The position numbers were made by a program, and so were the translations under genes. A DNA stretch of 42,387 bases from Bacteroidota bacterium (GTDB lineage Bacteria > Bacteroidota > Bacteroidia > Flavobacteriales > Flavobacteriaceae): contig JAEWLN010000088.1 of NCBI GenBank assembly GCA_023457535.1, forward strand, positions 1-42,387. The letters are read 5' to 3'. Of this stretch, positions 1 through 9,403 are shown piece by piece. The notes under the pieces were generated by a model. The model ran no database searches. It saw nothing but the letters and a program-made list of their open reading frames with translations, and had not been told where the DNA came from. The number at the start of each line of letters is the position of its first letter. Position 1 is the stretch's first letter.

Positions 1-1
1 G

Positions 2-2788
2 TCGGGTGCGATGACATCTTCTACGTCATGTCCGTTAACCGCCCCGGCCGCGAGCGGTCCACGCAATCCGGGTACGGCAGTGAACAATACCGGGGCGGGT
101 TCAGTAGCCTGGCCGAATCCTGAGAACATCATCGCAGCAGGCACGCCTTATGCCACTGTAACGACAAACTTTTCAATTTCCAATTATCTGATGGCCACCG
201 GTTACGGGTTCAACCTGCCGGCTAACGCGATCATCAACGGGATCAACGTGGCGATCAACCGTCAGGGTTCGAGCACTTCACTTTCCATCGGGGTTACCGA
301 TAACACGGTGCAACTGCTCAAAGGCGGTGCGTTAACGGGAACCAACAAAGCTTCTTCCACTGCATGGCCAACCGCAATGACTTTGGTCAACTATGGCGGC
401 AATGCGGATTTGTGGGGAACGACATGGACCGCTGCGAACATCAACGCTTCGAATTTTGGCGTCGCCCTTTCTGTGGGAAGTCTGACCAGCAGAACGGCTA
501 CAGTAGATTATATCCGGGTAACGGTGACCTATCAGGTGCCGGGCGATCTGAGATGGTATACGGTGTCTTCAGGCGGAACGGCGATCGGAACAGGCTCATC
601 GTTTAACCCTGTTGGCGTTCCGGGTTCGGGACTGGCCGATAGCAGTAACGATACCGGCATTCCCATCGTTACTACTTATTATGTAGAATGCGCTACAGTG
701 GCGGGTTGCCGCACGCCGGTGACCTTTACGATCAATCCGCTGCCGGAAGTTTTATTTACAGAAATGGAAGATGCGTATTGCAACACGATCACGGCTGTGT
801 CCTTGACAGGAAACCACGCGCCGGCCGGTTCGTTCTCGGGCGCTGGGGTGACCGATCACGGCAATGGAACGGCGACGTTCAATCCGTCGGTTGCCGGTCC
901 GGGCTCGCACAATATTTCGTATGCGTACACCGATGGCAATACATGTCTGAACACAGCCGTGCAAACCGTTACAGTGATGGCGGCGGAAACCTATTACGCG
1001 GACGCTGACGGAGACGGTTTTGGAAACCCGTTGGTTACGGAGTTGAGCTGATACGGCCCGTCTGCAGGTTTTGTCGCCAACAATACAGATTGCGATGATA
1101 CCGACGGCACCAAAAACAGCACCTTCCCATTCTATGCCGATGCGGACAGCGACGGATTTGGCGCGGGAACCCTTGTGTCGGTTTGCGCTGTGGATGCCAA
1201 CACACCTCCGGCAGGGTATTCGCTTGACGGTACGGACTGTGATGATGCAGACGCCACCAAGCACGCCACGTTTGCTTTTTATGCAGACAACGACGGCGAT
1301 ACTTATGGTACAGGCGATTCGGTAATGGTTTGTGCTGTAGATGCCAACACACCGCCTGCAGGTTATGCGCTCAACAACACCGATTGTAACGATTCCAACA
1401 GCAACGTCTTCCAGATGGCGACGCTTTACATCGATGCTGATAACGATGGATATACCAACGGCAATACCGAAGAAGTTTGTTATGGCGCGACCATACCGTC
1501 AGGTTATGTGGCTGCGCTGACGGCAATCGATTGTAATGATGCCGCGTTTACCGTCAATCCGGGCCATGCTGAAGTGCTTTACAATGGTGTGGATGACAAC
1601 TGCGACGGTTTGATCGATGAAGGACATTTGCTCACCACTACATTGTTGCCGTCTGCCTGCGGGACTACATTGGCTTCCATAGGATCCATCATAGGGATCT
1701 GGACCATTGCGGGGCATCCGATAACCGGATACCGCATCCGTTGCACCAATGGCGCAGAAGTTCAGACGATTGAAACCACAGCGCCGCATTTCACCATGCC
1801 GCAGTTTGCATCGCATGATTACGCGACTACGTACACTTTCGAAATCGAATTGCAACGCGCCGGAATCTGGCTTGGCTATTATGGTGCCTCTTGTCAGGTT
1901 TCAACGCCAGCTATCCTTGCTGAAGGCGGTGCAGCATCGGTTTCTCCTTCGCAATGCGGTATCACGCTCGACAAGATCGGGACACTTGTTGCAACATCAA
2001 GTTTGGCAGGCGTTACCGGATACCGTTTCCGGATCACGAATTTGACCGATCCGGCAGGCCCGAACGCGGTCCAGACCATTGATCGTACGCAAAACTGGTT
2101 TTCGCTGCAAATGCTGACACGCTATAACTACGGCACTTTGTACCGTATTGAAGTAGCTGTCAAAACCACAGGCGGTTTTGGTGGATTCGGTGCGCCATGT
2201 GAAGTTTCATCACCACTGGTTCCTTCGCTTACGGTTTGTGGCGGATCTGTTGCAAACCACACCAACCCGATCGCTACGACCAGTTTGCCGGGCATTACGC
2301 AATACCGTTTCCAGGTAGTAAGACAAATGGACAACGCAACGGCCACGATCGACCGGGGTACGAACTGGTTTAATTTTACCATGATCCCTTCCTCAGCGTA
2401 TACGCCGGGCGCGTCCTACGCCGTCAGGGTAGCGGTTATGTCGTCGGGCCATTGGTCGCCATTTAGTGACGCTTGCGAAATTATCGCGCCGCCAGCCTTA
2501 GGAAAAGGTGTGGCCCAGACTACGGAAGTCGCAAGCGAGGTCGCCTTTAAGGTTGCTGCGTATCCGAACCCGTTCACCAGCGATTTTACCATCAGCATGA
2601 CTTCACCGAGCACCCAAAAAGTATCGGTTAAAGTATATGACATGCTTGGCAAAATGGTGGAATCAAGAGAAGTTGACGCCGCTGACCTCCAAGCAGAGCA
2701 AGTGGGCGCGCAATTCCCTGCCGGGGTTTACAATGTTGTGGTAAGCCAGGACGGTAATGTGAGGACGCTGCGTGTAATTAAACGTTAA
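2..2788 (+). pseudogene. Large T9SS-exported surface protein, 5'-partial, interrupted by an in-frame stop
   Basis: The frame is open from the window edge to 2788 except for one TGA at 1049-1051, so both halves belong to one gene whose start lies upstream of the window. Before the stop there are beta-rich, Ig-like segments. Around the stop lie four acidic D-x-D-x-D-G repeats with a conserved Cys and DCDD or DCND motif, resembling MopE-type or thrombospondin-3-like metal-binding repeats. They end in GVDDNCDGLIDEG. The C-terminal ~80 residues form a typical T9SS type A sorting domain (AYPNPF...VKVYDMLGK...FPAGVYNVVV), implying export across the outer membrane and surface attachment or release. 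If the stop is real, the translated product lacks the sorting domain. The stop replaces the repeat's Cys codon (S-stop-Y where other repeats have Cys), consistent with a single TGC/TGT to TGA change or a sequence error. Ligand and role are unknown. Confidence 0.75.
992..1576 (+). repeat. Four tandem Asp-rich metal-binding repeat units
   Basis: Units begin at 992, 1130, 1277 and 1427, with spacings of 138, 147 and 150 nt. Each encodes YxDxDxDG-type loops followed by a Cys, a P-x-A-G-Y/F or S-G-Y segment and a DCDD/DCND motif. Units 2 and 3 share the word VCAVDANTPPAGY and are clearly similar at DNA level. Coordination of Ca2+ or another cation is inferred from the loop pattern. Confidence 0.65.
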
Positions 2789-2804
2789 TCCATATTAAAC
2801 AAAG

Positions 2805-2834
2805 AAAGCCCTTCCAGTTGGAGGGGCTTTTTTT
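2805..2834 (+). terminator. Rho-independent terminator after the surface protein gene
   Basis: AAGCCCTTCC / GGAGGGGCTT form a 10-bp stem with one G-T pair and a short loop, followed by a run of seven or more T. It starts 17 nt after the stop codon. Confidence 0.85.
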
Positions 2835-2881
2835 ATTTTGTTTGGTTTTCATTGCGACCGATCCGCGAAATCACAAAGCAT

Positions 2882-2908
2882 AAAAAAAGCCTCTCTTTCG
2901 AAAGGCTT
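2882..2908 (-). terminator. Rho-independent terminator of the small membrane protein gene
   Basis: On the minus strand AAGCCTTTC-GAAA-GAGAGGCTT is followed by seven T. It lies about 20 nt past the stop codon at 2929. Confidence 0.85.
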
Positions 2909-2928
2909 GAATGTTTTATAGGAGAGCG

Positions 2929-3153
2929 TTAAGCTATTTTACGTCGCTTTTTATAAGTATATGCTGCATAGGCGATACCCAAAATCAACAGCCAGATAAG
3001 CTTTCCGTTGATCGGTGCCTGAGGGGTCTCGTCACTTTCAAGATCCCCTGTGTTGTTGTTGCTTCCAGGTTCTGTCTCGTCCTGGGCAAACATGATAAAA
3101 TCTGATAATATAAAAAAACCGAGCAGGTATAATTTAAAAAAATTGTTCTTCAT
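2929..3153 (-). CDS. Small secreted or membrane protein with C-terminal anchor, function unknown
   Basis: This 74-residue protein starts at the ATG that begins MKNNFFKLYLLGFF; an upstream in-frame Met would add ten residues without improving the signal peptide. The N-terminal ~24 residues look like a signal peptide ending near FAQ. A short acidic, Asn-rich segment (residues ~24-48) follows, then one hydrophobic helix (LIWLLILGIAYAAYTY) and a basic tail KKRRKIA. Such small signal-peptide plus single-helix proteins are common in flavobacteria and usually unannotated. It is a single gene with its own terminator and a possible -7 element at 3172-3179. I do not recognise a family. Confidence 0.7.
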   Translation of the reverse strand: MKNNFFKLYLLGFFILSDFIMFAQDETEPGSNNNTGDLESDETPQAPINGKLIWLLILGIAYAAYTYKKRRKIA

Positions 3154-3171
3154 TTTGGCTTGAATTGGCTG

Positions 3172-3179
3172 TAAAGATA
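3172..3179 (-). promoter_or_regulatory. Possible -7 element for the small membrane protein gene
   Basis: The minus strand reads TATCTTTA, one mismatch from the Bacteroidota TAnnTTTG consensus, 18 nt before the start codon. A TTG lies about 23 nt further upstream. Confidence 0.35.
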
Positions 3180-3238
3180 ACAATGATTTTTAAAAACCGA
3201 TACAACAAAACTGAATTTTTACAGAAAATTCACAAAAT

Positions 3239-3266
3239 CCGATTTTGCTAACCCATTGAAAATCGG
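3239..3266 (-). terminator. Hairpin after prfC, possible terminator
   Basis: CCGATTTT and AAAATCGG are perfect 8-bp arms around a 12-nt loop, 32 nt downstream of the prfC stop. On the minus strand the stem is followed by ATTTTGTG, a weak T-rich tract, so termination may be partial. Confidence 0.45.
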
Positions 3267-3297
3267 CTGTCCGCTAAAAATAGGCGCAAAATGCGAA

Positions 3298-4887
3298 TCA
3301 ATCAAACTCGGACGTAAAATACAATTTGACGCTTGGGTATTTGCTTTGCGTCATCTGGATCGTAAAGTCAGAATCGGCCAAAAATACCAGTTGGTCGTAT
3401 TTGTCCTTGGCCAGAAATTTTTGCTTGATGCGGCGGAATTCTTTGAACTCTTCGTTTTTTGCGTCATCGGGTTTAACCCAGCACGCTTTGTGAACCGGGA
3501 AATTCTCGTAAGTACACTTGGCGCCGTATTCGTGCTCGAGTCGGTATTGAATGACCTCATATTGCAGCGCGCCAACGGTTCCGATTACTTTTCTGTTGTT
3601 CATCTCGAGCGTAAACAACTGCGCCACGCCTTCGTCCATCAATTGGTCGATGCCTTTTTCCAACTGCTTGGCTTTCATCGGATCGGCGTTGTTGATGTAG
3701 CGGAAATGTTCCGGCGAAAAGCTCGGAATACCTTTGAAATTCATGTTTTCACCTTCAGTGAGCGTATCGCCGATTTTGAAGTTCCCGGTGTCGTGCAAAC
3801 CGACGATGTCGCCGGGATACGAAATGTCGACGATTTCTTTCTTCTCGGCAAAAAACGCGTTCGGGCTCGAAAATTTGAGGTTTTTGCCCTGGCGTACATG
3901 CAGGTATGGTTTGTTGCGCTCAAAAGTCCCCGATACGATCTTGACAAACGCGAGTCGGTCGCGGTGTTTGGGATCCATGTTGGCGTGTATTTTAAATACA
4001 AAACCGGACATTTTGGCTTCGTCGGGCTTTACTTCACGCGTGTCCGAATCCTTGGCGCGCGGTGCCGGGGCAATTTCGATAAAGCAATCGAGCAGTTCGC
4101 GCACGCCAAAATTGTTCAATGCCGACCCGAAAAAAACCGGTTGTAAATCCCCGGCCAGGTATTTTTCGCGGTCGAATTTTGGATATACTTCGTCGATGAG
4201 TTCGAGCTCTTCGCGCAATTTGCCGGCTGGTTTCTCGCCGATGATCTTTTCGAGTTCCGGACTTTGGACGTCATGGAACGCAATGGTTTCTTCGATATTT
4301 TTCCTGCTGTCGCCGCTGAACAGGTTGATGTTCTTTTCCCAAAGATTGTAGATGCCCTGGAAATCATAGCCCATCCCGATAGGAAACGACAACGGCGTTA
4401 CCCTGAGCCCGAGTTTCTGCTCGACTTCATCCATCAAATCGAATGCGTCCTTGCCTTCGCGGTCGAGTTTGTTGATAAACACAATCATCGGGATGTTGCG
4501 CATACGGCACACGGCGACAAGTTTTTCGGTTTGCTCCTCGACACCCTTTGCCACGTCGATCACAACAATGACCGAATCGACCGCTGTAAGGGTTCGGAAC
4601 GTGTCCTCAGCAAAATCCTTGTGACCGGGCGTATCGAGAATGTTGATTTTTTTATCCTTATAATTGAATGCGAGCACCGATGTAGATACTGAAATCCCGC
4701 GTTGGCGCTCTATTTCCATAAAATCGGACGTAGCGCCTTTTTTGATCTTGTTGTTCTTGACCGCGCCCGCTTCCTGGATCGCGCCGCCAAAAAGCAGCAG
4801 TTTTTCAGTCAGTGTGGTTTTTCCCGCATCGGGGTGCGATATGATGCCGAACGTGCGGCGGCGTTGGATTTCTTTTAAAAAGTTCAT
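3298..4887 (-). CDS. prfC: Peptide chain release factor 3
   Basis: This translational GTPase removes RF1/RF2 from the ribosome after peptide release. The start at 4887 gives 529 residues, the usual RF3 length, beginning MNFLKEIQRRRTFGIISHPD; the longer open frame upstream would add an unrelated segment. G1 (HPDAGKTT, residues 18-25), DTPGH (85-89) and NKLD (139-142) are intact. The EF-Tu-like domain II and the RF3 C-terminal domain (TVGALQYEVIQYRLEHEYG) follow. It is a single minus-strand gene, divergent from the PPIase operon across a 245-bp gap. Confidence 0.95.
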   Translation of the reverse strand: MNFLKEIQRRRTFGIISHPDAGKTTLTEKLLLFGGAIQEAGAVKNNKIKKGATSDFMEIERQRGISVSTSVLAFNYKDKKINILDTPGHKDFAEDTFRTLTAVDSVIVVIDVAKGVEEQTEKLVAVCRMRNIPMIVFINKLDREGKDAFDLMDEVEQKLGLRVTPLSFPIGMGYDFQGIYNLWEKNINLFSGDSRKNIEETIAFHDVQSPELEKIIGEKPAGKLREELELIDEVYPKFDREKYLAGDLQPVFFGSALNNFGVRELLDCFIEIAPAPRAKDSDTREVKPDEAKMSGFVFKIHANMDPKHRDRLAFVKIVSGTFERNKPYLHVRQGKNLKFSSPNAFFAEKKEIVDISYPGDIVGLHDTGNFKIGDTLTEGENMNFKGIPSFSPEHFRYINNADPMKAKQLEKGIDQLMDEGVAQLFTLEMNNRKVIGTVGALQYEVIQYRLEHEYGAKCTYENFPVHKACWVKPDDAKNEEFKEFRRIKQKFLAKDKYDQLVFLADSDFTIQMTQSKYPSVKLYFTSEFD

Positions 4888-4905
4888 AGTATTGAAAATG
4901 GACTG

Positions 4906-4913
4906 CAAAAATA
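4906..4913 (-). promoter_or_regulatory. -7 promoter element for prfC
   Basis: The minus strand reads TATTTTTG, an exact match to TAnnTTTG, 18 nt before the prfC ATG. No well-spaced -33 TTTG was found. Confidence 0.5.
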
Positions 4914-5032
4914 CTACAATATTCAACAAATTGGTCCGCAACGTTATAAAACCCGATTTTTTGGGCATTGCCACGCGAAAATGTCGTAATATTGGGCGCT
5001 TAATAATTTTATGTTAATAGTATTGGCTATTC

Positions 5033-5062
5033 TTGGATTATGGAGTCGAATTGTTATTTTTG
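5033..5062 (+). promoter_or_regulatory. Promoter of the PPIase-moxR operon
   Basis: TTG at 5033-5035, a 19-nt spacer and TATTTTTG at 5055-5062 match the Bacteroidota -33/-7 consensus in sequence and spacing. The predicted start near 5068 leaves a leader of about 65 nt before the ATG at 5133. Confidence 0.65.
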
Positions 5063-5132
5063 TTGGCCGATTTTTGTCGGATGAACCTGCAAAACAGAAC
5101 CCTTTTTTAATAATTAAACTCATATTATCGTA

Positions 5133-7100
5133 ATGAAAATGAAGCAATTGCTGTTCGGATTGTTCCTTTCGATGAGCGCAGCTACTTTTGCGCAGACGGT
5201 CAAAAAAGAAGTGCTCTTTACCATCAATGATAAGCCGTATTACACCGATGAATTTGCAAGGGTCTACAATAAAAATCTCGATTTGGTCAAGGACGAATCG
5301 CAAAAAGACCTGAACCAGTATCTCGATTTGTTCATCGGCTACAAGCTCAAAATCAACAAAGCCTACAAACTCGGGCTTCAGGACGGTACCAACTACCAGA
5401 ACGAACTCAAGACCTACCGCGGCCAATTGTCCAAAAATTACGTAACGGATTCCAAAGTCACCAAAGAACTTGTCGAGGAAGGTTATCAACGCTCGCTCAA
5501 AGAAGTAAAGGCGTCGCACATCCTGATCAGCGTCGAGGAAAATGCAGCGCCGGAAGATACGCTCAAAGCATACCGCAAAATCATTGATTTACGCAAACGC
5601 GCGCTGGCCGGCGAGGATTTCGGCAAATTGGCGCAGGAAAATTCGCAGGATCCATCGGCCAAGGACAACAAAGGCGACCTGGGTTATTTTTCAGCGTTCA
5701 GAATGGTTTATCCATTTGAATCGGCGGCTTTTAAAACGCCAAAGGGACAAATTTCAAATCCGGTGCGCACGCGTTTTGGCTACCACATCATCAAAGTGGA
5801 CGACATCCGTGACAACCGCGGCGAGGTGCAGGTGGCGCACATCATGATCCTGAATCCAAAGCCGGAAGAAACCGATAAGGACAAAGCCAGAAACACCATC
5901 AACGACATTTACAAAAAGTTGCAGCAGGGCGAGAAGTTCGAAGATCTGGCCAAGCAGTTCTCTGAGGATAAATCTTCGTCGTCCAAAGGTGGGCAGCTGA
6001 CCAAATTCGGATCGGGGCAACTGAGCTCTGAGGAATTTGAAAATGTAGCGTTTTCCCTGACCAAAGAAAATCCGCTTTCGCAGCCGTTCCAGTCGAAATT
6101 CGGATGGCACATCGTAAAGCTCATCGAGCGTTTCCCGAACAAAACCTTTGACGAAGCCAAAGCCGATCTGGAAACTAAAATCAGCAAAGACGAGCGTTCG
6201 CGGCTCATTACCAATTCGCTGACCGGCAAATTGCGCCAAAAATACCAAATCAAGCGCGATGATAAAATGTACGCCAAAGTGGCCAAGGCGATCACGGCCG
6301 ATTTTTATGAAAACAAATGGACGATGCCTGCCGATACCAAGCCTTATGACGGCAAGTTGTTCACCATAAACGGAAAAGCGTACTCAGGAACCGATTTCCT
6401 GCAAACGGTATACAACCGCCAAAAGGCCGGCAGCGGCGTGAGACCGGTAAGCAAAATGGTCGAAGATTTCTACCAGAAATACCTCGACGAACAACTCGCT
6501 ATGTATTACAATGATAACCTGGAAACGGAATTTCCGGAATTTGCTGCCGTGATGGATGAATACCGCGACGGTTTGCTGCTGTTCGATCTGATGGAAAAAG
6601 AGATCTGGGAAAAATCTAAAACCGATACGCTTGGGCTCAAGAATTTCTACGATACGCGCAAGATGAACTATCAATGGAAGAACAGGGTAGATGTGATCAT
6701 CGCCTCGTCTACAAATGAAAAAGCAGTCAAAGAAGCGCAAAAAATGCTTAAAAAAGGCAGCACGCCAGAGCAGATCAAAGAAAAGCTCAATACCAAGGAC
6801 AAGGTCGAAATCATGACCAATGCGGGGACGTTTGAGGAAGGAAATGACGTTTTGCCAAAAGGGATGAAATTTGAAACAGGGGTTTCGGCAGTTACCAAGG
6901 ACGGTCCGTATTATTTTGTGACCAAGGTCAATAAAGTATTGCCGGCCGGTGTCAAAACCCTCGAGGAGTGCAAAGGGAAATGCATCAACGATTACCAGCA
7001 ATACCTCGAACAGGGTTGGGTGGAAAAGCTCAAAGGCGAGTTTACGGTAAAAACGAACCAGGACGCATTCGAACGGGTCAAAGCAGCGCTTAAAAAATAA
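5133..7100 (+). CDS. Periplasmic peptidyl-prolyl isomerase with two parvulin domains
   Basis: The product is 655 residues. A signal peptide (MKMKQLLFGLF...ATFAQ, about residues 1-21) sends it to the periplasm. A SurA-N-like helical region follows, then two parvulin/rotamase domains at roughly 126-225 (KASHILI ... RFGYHIIKV) and 230-330 (VQVAHIMI ... KFGWHIVKL). The remaining ~300 residues are lysine-rich and not recognisable to me. The family assists folding of outer-membrane and exported proteins by proline isomerisation and chaperoning. It is the first gene of a tight operon; its stop overlaps the next start by 1 nt (TAATG). The start could also be Met3. Confidence 0.85.
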   Translation: MKMKQLLFGLFLSMSAATFAQTVKKEVLFTINDKPYYTDEFARVYNKNLDLVKDESQKDLNQYLDLFIGYKLKINKAYKLGLQDGTNYQNELKTYRGQLSKNYVTDSKVTKELVEEGYQRSLKEVKASHILISVEENAAPEDTLKAYRKIIDLRKRALAGEDFGKLAQENSQDPSAKDNKGDLGYFSAFRMVYPFESAAFKTPKGQISNPVRTRFGYHIIKVDDIRDNRGEVQVAHIMILNPKPEETDKDKARNTINDIYKKLQQGEKFEDLAKQFSEDKSSSSKGGQLTKFGSGQLSSEEFENVAFSLTKENPLSQPFQSKFGWHIVKLIERFPNKTFDEAKADLETKISKDERSRLITNSLTGKLRQKYQIKRDDKMYAKVAKAITADFYENKWTMPADTKPYDGKLFTINGKAYSGTDFLQTVYNRQKAGSGVRPVSKMVEDFYQKYLDEQLAMYYNDNLETEFPEFAAVMDEYRDGLLLFDLMEKEIWEKSKTDTLGLKNFYDTRKMNYQWKNRVDVIIASSTNEKAVKEAQKMLKKGSTPEQIKEKLNTKDKVEIMTNAGTFEEGNDVLPKGMKFETGVSAVTKDGPYYFVTKVNKVLPAGVKTLEECKGKCINDYQQYLEQGWVEKLKGEFTVKTNQDAFERVKAALKK

Positions 7101-7945
7101 TGAAACGCTGGGCTTGCATAGCGCTGCTGGGGTGTTTTTCGTGTCAGTATTTCACCCCTGAGGCCAAGCCCGAGGCCGTCGCGCGAGTCAACGACAGCTA
7201 TCTTTACAAGGACGAGCTCAAAAACCTGGTGCCGGGCGGGACCGCTGCGGCGGACAGCGTTTTGATCGTGCGCAATTTCATCGATCGGTGGGCGGCGCAA
7301 AAATTACTGATCGGACGGGCGGAAGTCAACTTGCCCGAGACACAAAAGGCGGAGCTCGATGAATTGGTCAAGCAGTACAAGATCGATTTGTACACCAAGG
7401 CGTACCTCGAGGAAATTGTCAGGCAAACTGTCGATACGGCTATTTCAGAGGCGGCGCTGCGCGATTACTATCAGGCCAACAAAGAGAATTTCAGGACGGG
7501 CGGAATGCTTGTCAGGCTGCGGTACATCAGGCTGGATAAAGACAATCCGCGGTATGAAGCGATCAAAAACAAGTTCTTTGATTACCGCAAATCGGATCAG
7601 AAATTCTGGGACACGTATGCGTTGCAGTTCAAGAGTTTTGCATTCAACGATTCGGTTTGGGTCGACATGAATCAGGTGTACAGCAAGTTGCCGTTCATCC
7701 ATCCGGACAACCGCGATCAGTACATGGTGGCCGGCAAGAGCATACAATATGAGGATTCGCTCGGGTCTTATCTGGTCAAGGTGCGCGGTGTGATCGACAG
7801 GAACCAGGTATCGCCGTATGAATATGTAAAACCAACGCTCAAAGAAGTGTTGCTCAATAAAAGAAAGTTAGAATTAATAAAGAAATTTGAAAAGGAAATC
7901 ACCGATGACGCCATCAAAGACAAAAATTATGAGATTTATAAATAA
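7100..7945 (+). CDS. Putative PPIase-like lipoprotein without a clear parvulin domain
   Basis: This 281-residue protein begins MKRWACIALLGCFSCQYF. The LLGC or CFSC segment could serve as a lipobox, with lipidation most plausibly at Cys12 or Cys15. It starts with a SurA/PpiC N-terminal-like segment (VARVNDSYLYKDEL, then a helical region), but the middle lacks the conserved HILI/GYHII rotamase signatures present in both neighbours. It may therefore be a chaperone-only partner. It sits between two PPIases with overlaps on both sides (1 nt upstream, 17 nt downstream), implying coupled translation and a joint role in outer-membrane protein biogenesis. The assignment rests largely on context. Confidence 0.7.
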   Translation: MKRWACIALLGCFSCQYFTPEAKPEAVARVNDSYLYKDELKNLVPGGTAAADSVLIVRNFIDRWAAQKLLIGRAEVNLPETQKAELDELVKQYKIDLYTKAYLEEIVRQTVDTAISEAALRDYYQANKENFRTGGMLVRLRYIRLDKDNPRYEAIKNKFFDYRKSDQKFWDTYALQFKSFAFNDSVWVDMNQVYSKLPFIHPDNRDQYMVAGKSIQYEDSLGSYLVKVRGVIDRNQVSPYEYVKPTLKEVLLNKRKLELIKKFEKEITDDAIKDKNYEIYK

Positions 7946-9332
7946 AACATTGGCGTTGGCCCTGATTTGCTGCTCGTTTGCCGTGCAGGGACAGGAGATT
8001 ATCCGCGATACAACTGCCGTTGCGGCCGAAAAGCCGGTGACGCAGCAGCTCAGGAAAAAGATCGACGGGGTCATTGCGACCGTCGGGGATTACAACATTT
8101 TAGATTCGGACATCGATAAAACATTTCTCGAAATCACTTCGCAGGGCGGATCGGTAGCCGGAATCACGCGCTGTCAGATGCTCGGCAAACTGCTCGAGGA
8201 CAAATTGTACGCGCATCAGGCCATTCAGGACAGCATCATTGTGACCGATGACGAGGTCAAGGGCAAAATGGAGGAGCAACTCGGGTATATGGTCGAACAG
8301 CTCGGATCGATGGACAAAGTGGTCAAATACTTCAAGAAGGCCAATGAGGAGGATTTTCGTACTGATCTGGCCGAAATCATCAAAATGAACCGGCTCACGG
8401 CCGAAATGCAGCGAAAAATTGTCGATGCAGTCGAAATTACGCCGGAGGAAGTGCGCAACTTTTTCAAGAAAATCCCGCAAAGCGAATTGCCGGTCTTTGG
8501 TGCCGAGATGGAAGTTGCCCAAATCGTGATTTCGCCAAAAGTCACGGATGCCGAAAAGCAAAAAGTCATCGACAAGCTCAAAGAATTTAAAAAGGAGGTT
8601 CAGGAAGGATCGTCGTTTGCGACCAAGGCGGTTTTGTATTCGCAGGACAAGGCATCGGTCCCGAACGGCGGCTTTTACAAAATGAACCGCAAAACGCCAT
8701 TTGTCAAGGAATTCAAAGACGTGGCATTCAGTTTGGGCGAAGGCGAGATTTCAGAGCCGTTTGAAACCCAATTTGGCTATCATATCATTTACGTGGAAAG
8801 AATCCGCGGGCAGGAAGTGGATTTGCGCCACATTTTGCTTACGCCTGAAGTATCGGACGCCGCGCTCAAAGAAGCCAAGGAAAAGGCTGAGGCGATCCGC
8901 GCCAAAATCATCAACAAAGAAGTGACTTTCGCCGATGCCGCACGCGCTGAATCGGACGAAAAGGAAACGCGCAACAACGGCGGAATCCTCGTGAATCCAA
9001 AAACGCAGGACACCAAATTTGAGCTTACCAAAATGGATCCGGCGCTGTACTCGCAAGTATCGAACCTTAAAGAAGGCGATGTTTCTATTCCGCAGATCGA
9101 CATCGAGCCATCGGGCAAAAAACGCTACAAACTGCTTACGGTGACCAACCGAATCGACCAGCACACGGCCGATTACGCCAAAGATTACATCAAAATCAAA
9201 GACCTTGCGCTCAAAGAGAAACAAATCAACGCGATCGCAAAATGGTTTGACGAAAAAATCAAGGAAACGTATATCAAGATCAATGGCGAATACCGCAGTT
9301 GTGAATTTACGAACAATTGGCTGAAAAAGTAA
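7929..9332 (+). CDS. surA: SurA-like periplasmic peptidyl-prolyl isomerase
   Basis: Starting at 7929 (MRFINKTLALALICC) gives 467 residues with a signal peptide cleaved near VQGQ; an upstream in-frame Met would put a basic stretch before the signal. A SurA N-terminal domain (VIATVGDYNILDSDID...) precedes two parvulin domains at about residues 190-290 (EVAQIVISP ... QFGYHIIYVERI) and 295-400 (VDLRHILLTPE). SurA receives outer-membrane proteins emerging from Sec and delivers them to BAM. Its start lies inside the end of the lipoprotein gene, and moxR follows after 71 nt without a terminator. Confidence 0.88.
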   Translation: MRFINKTLALALICCSFAVQGQEIIRDTTAVAAEKPVTQQLRKKIDGVIATVGDYNILDSDIDKTFLEITSQGGSVAGITRCQMLGKLLEDKLYAHQAIQDSIIVTDDEVKGKMEEQLGYMVEQLGSMDKVVKYFKKANEEDFRTDLAEIIKMNRLTAEMQRKIVDAVEITPEEVRNFFKKIPQSELPVFGAEMEVAQIVISPKVTDAEKQKVIDKLKEFKKEVQEGSSFATKAVLYSQDKASVPNGGFYKMNRKTPFVKEFKDVAFSLGEGEISEPFETQFGYHIIYVERIRGQEVDLRHILLTPEVSDAALKEAKEKAEAIRAKIINKEVTFADAARAESDEKETRNNGGILVNPKTQDTKFELTKMDPALYSQVSNLKEGDVSIPQIDIEPSGKKRYKLLTVTNRIDQHTADYAKDYIKIKDLALKEKQINAIAKWFDEKIKETYIKINGEYRSCEFTNNWLKK

Positions 9333-9403
9333 GCCTTACCTCGCCAGCCAAAAGCCGGCGGCAATTCAAAAGTAACCGTACCATTAGCCAAAACCAAAAA
9401 CCT

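Noticed and set aside
1049..1051. TGA as a selenocysteine codon (it replaces a Cys)
   Set aside because: No selenocysteine insertion element is evident downstream, the Cys belongs to a structural metal-binding repeat rather than a redox site, and flavobacteria generally lack the machinery. A nonsense change or error is simpler.
5754..6248. Antisense open frame opposite the first PPIase gene
   Set aside because: It lies wholly within a well-supported gene on the other strand, has no family resemblance and reflects codon bias. The same holds for long antisense frames opposite aconitase (14969-15673) and GAPDH (22227-22811).
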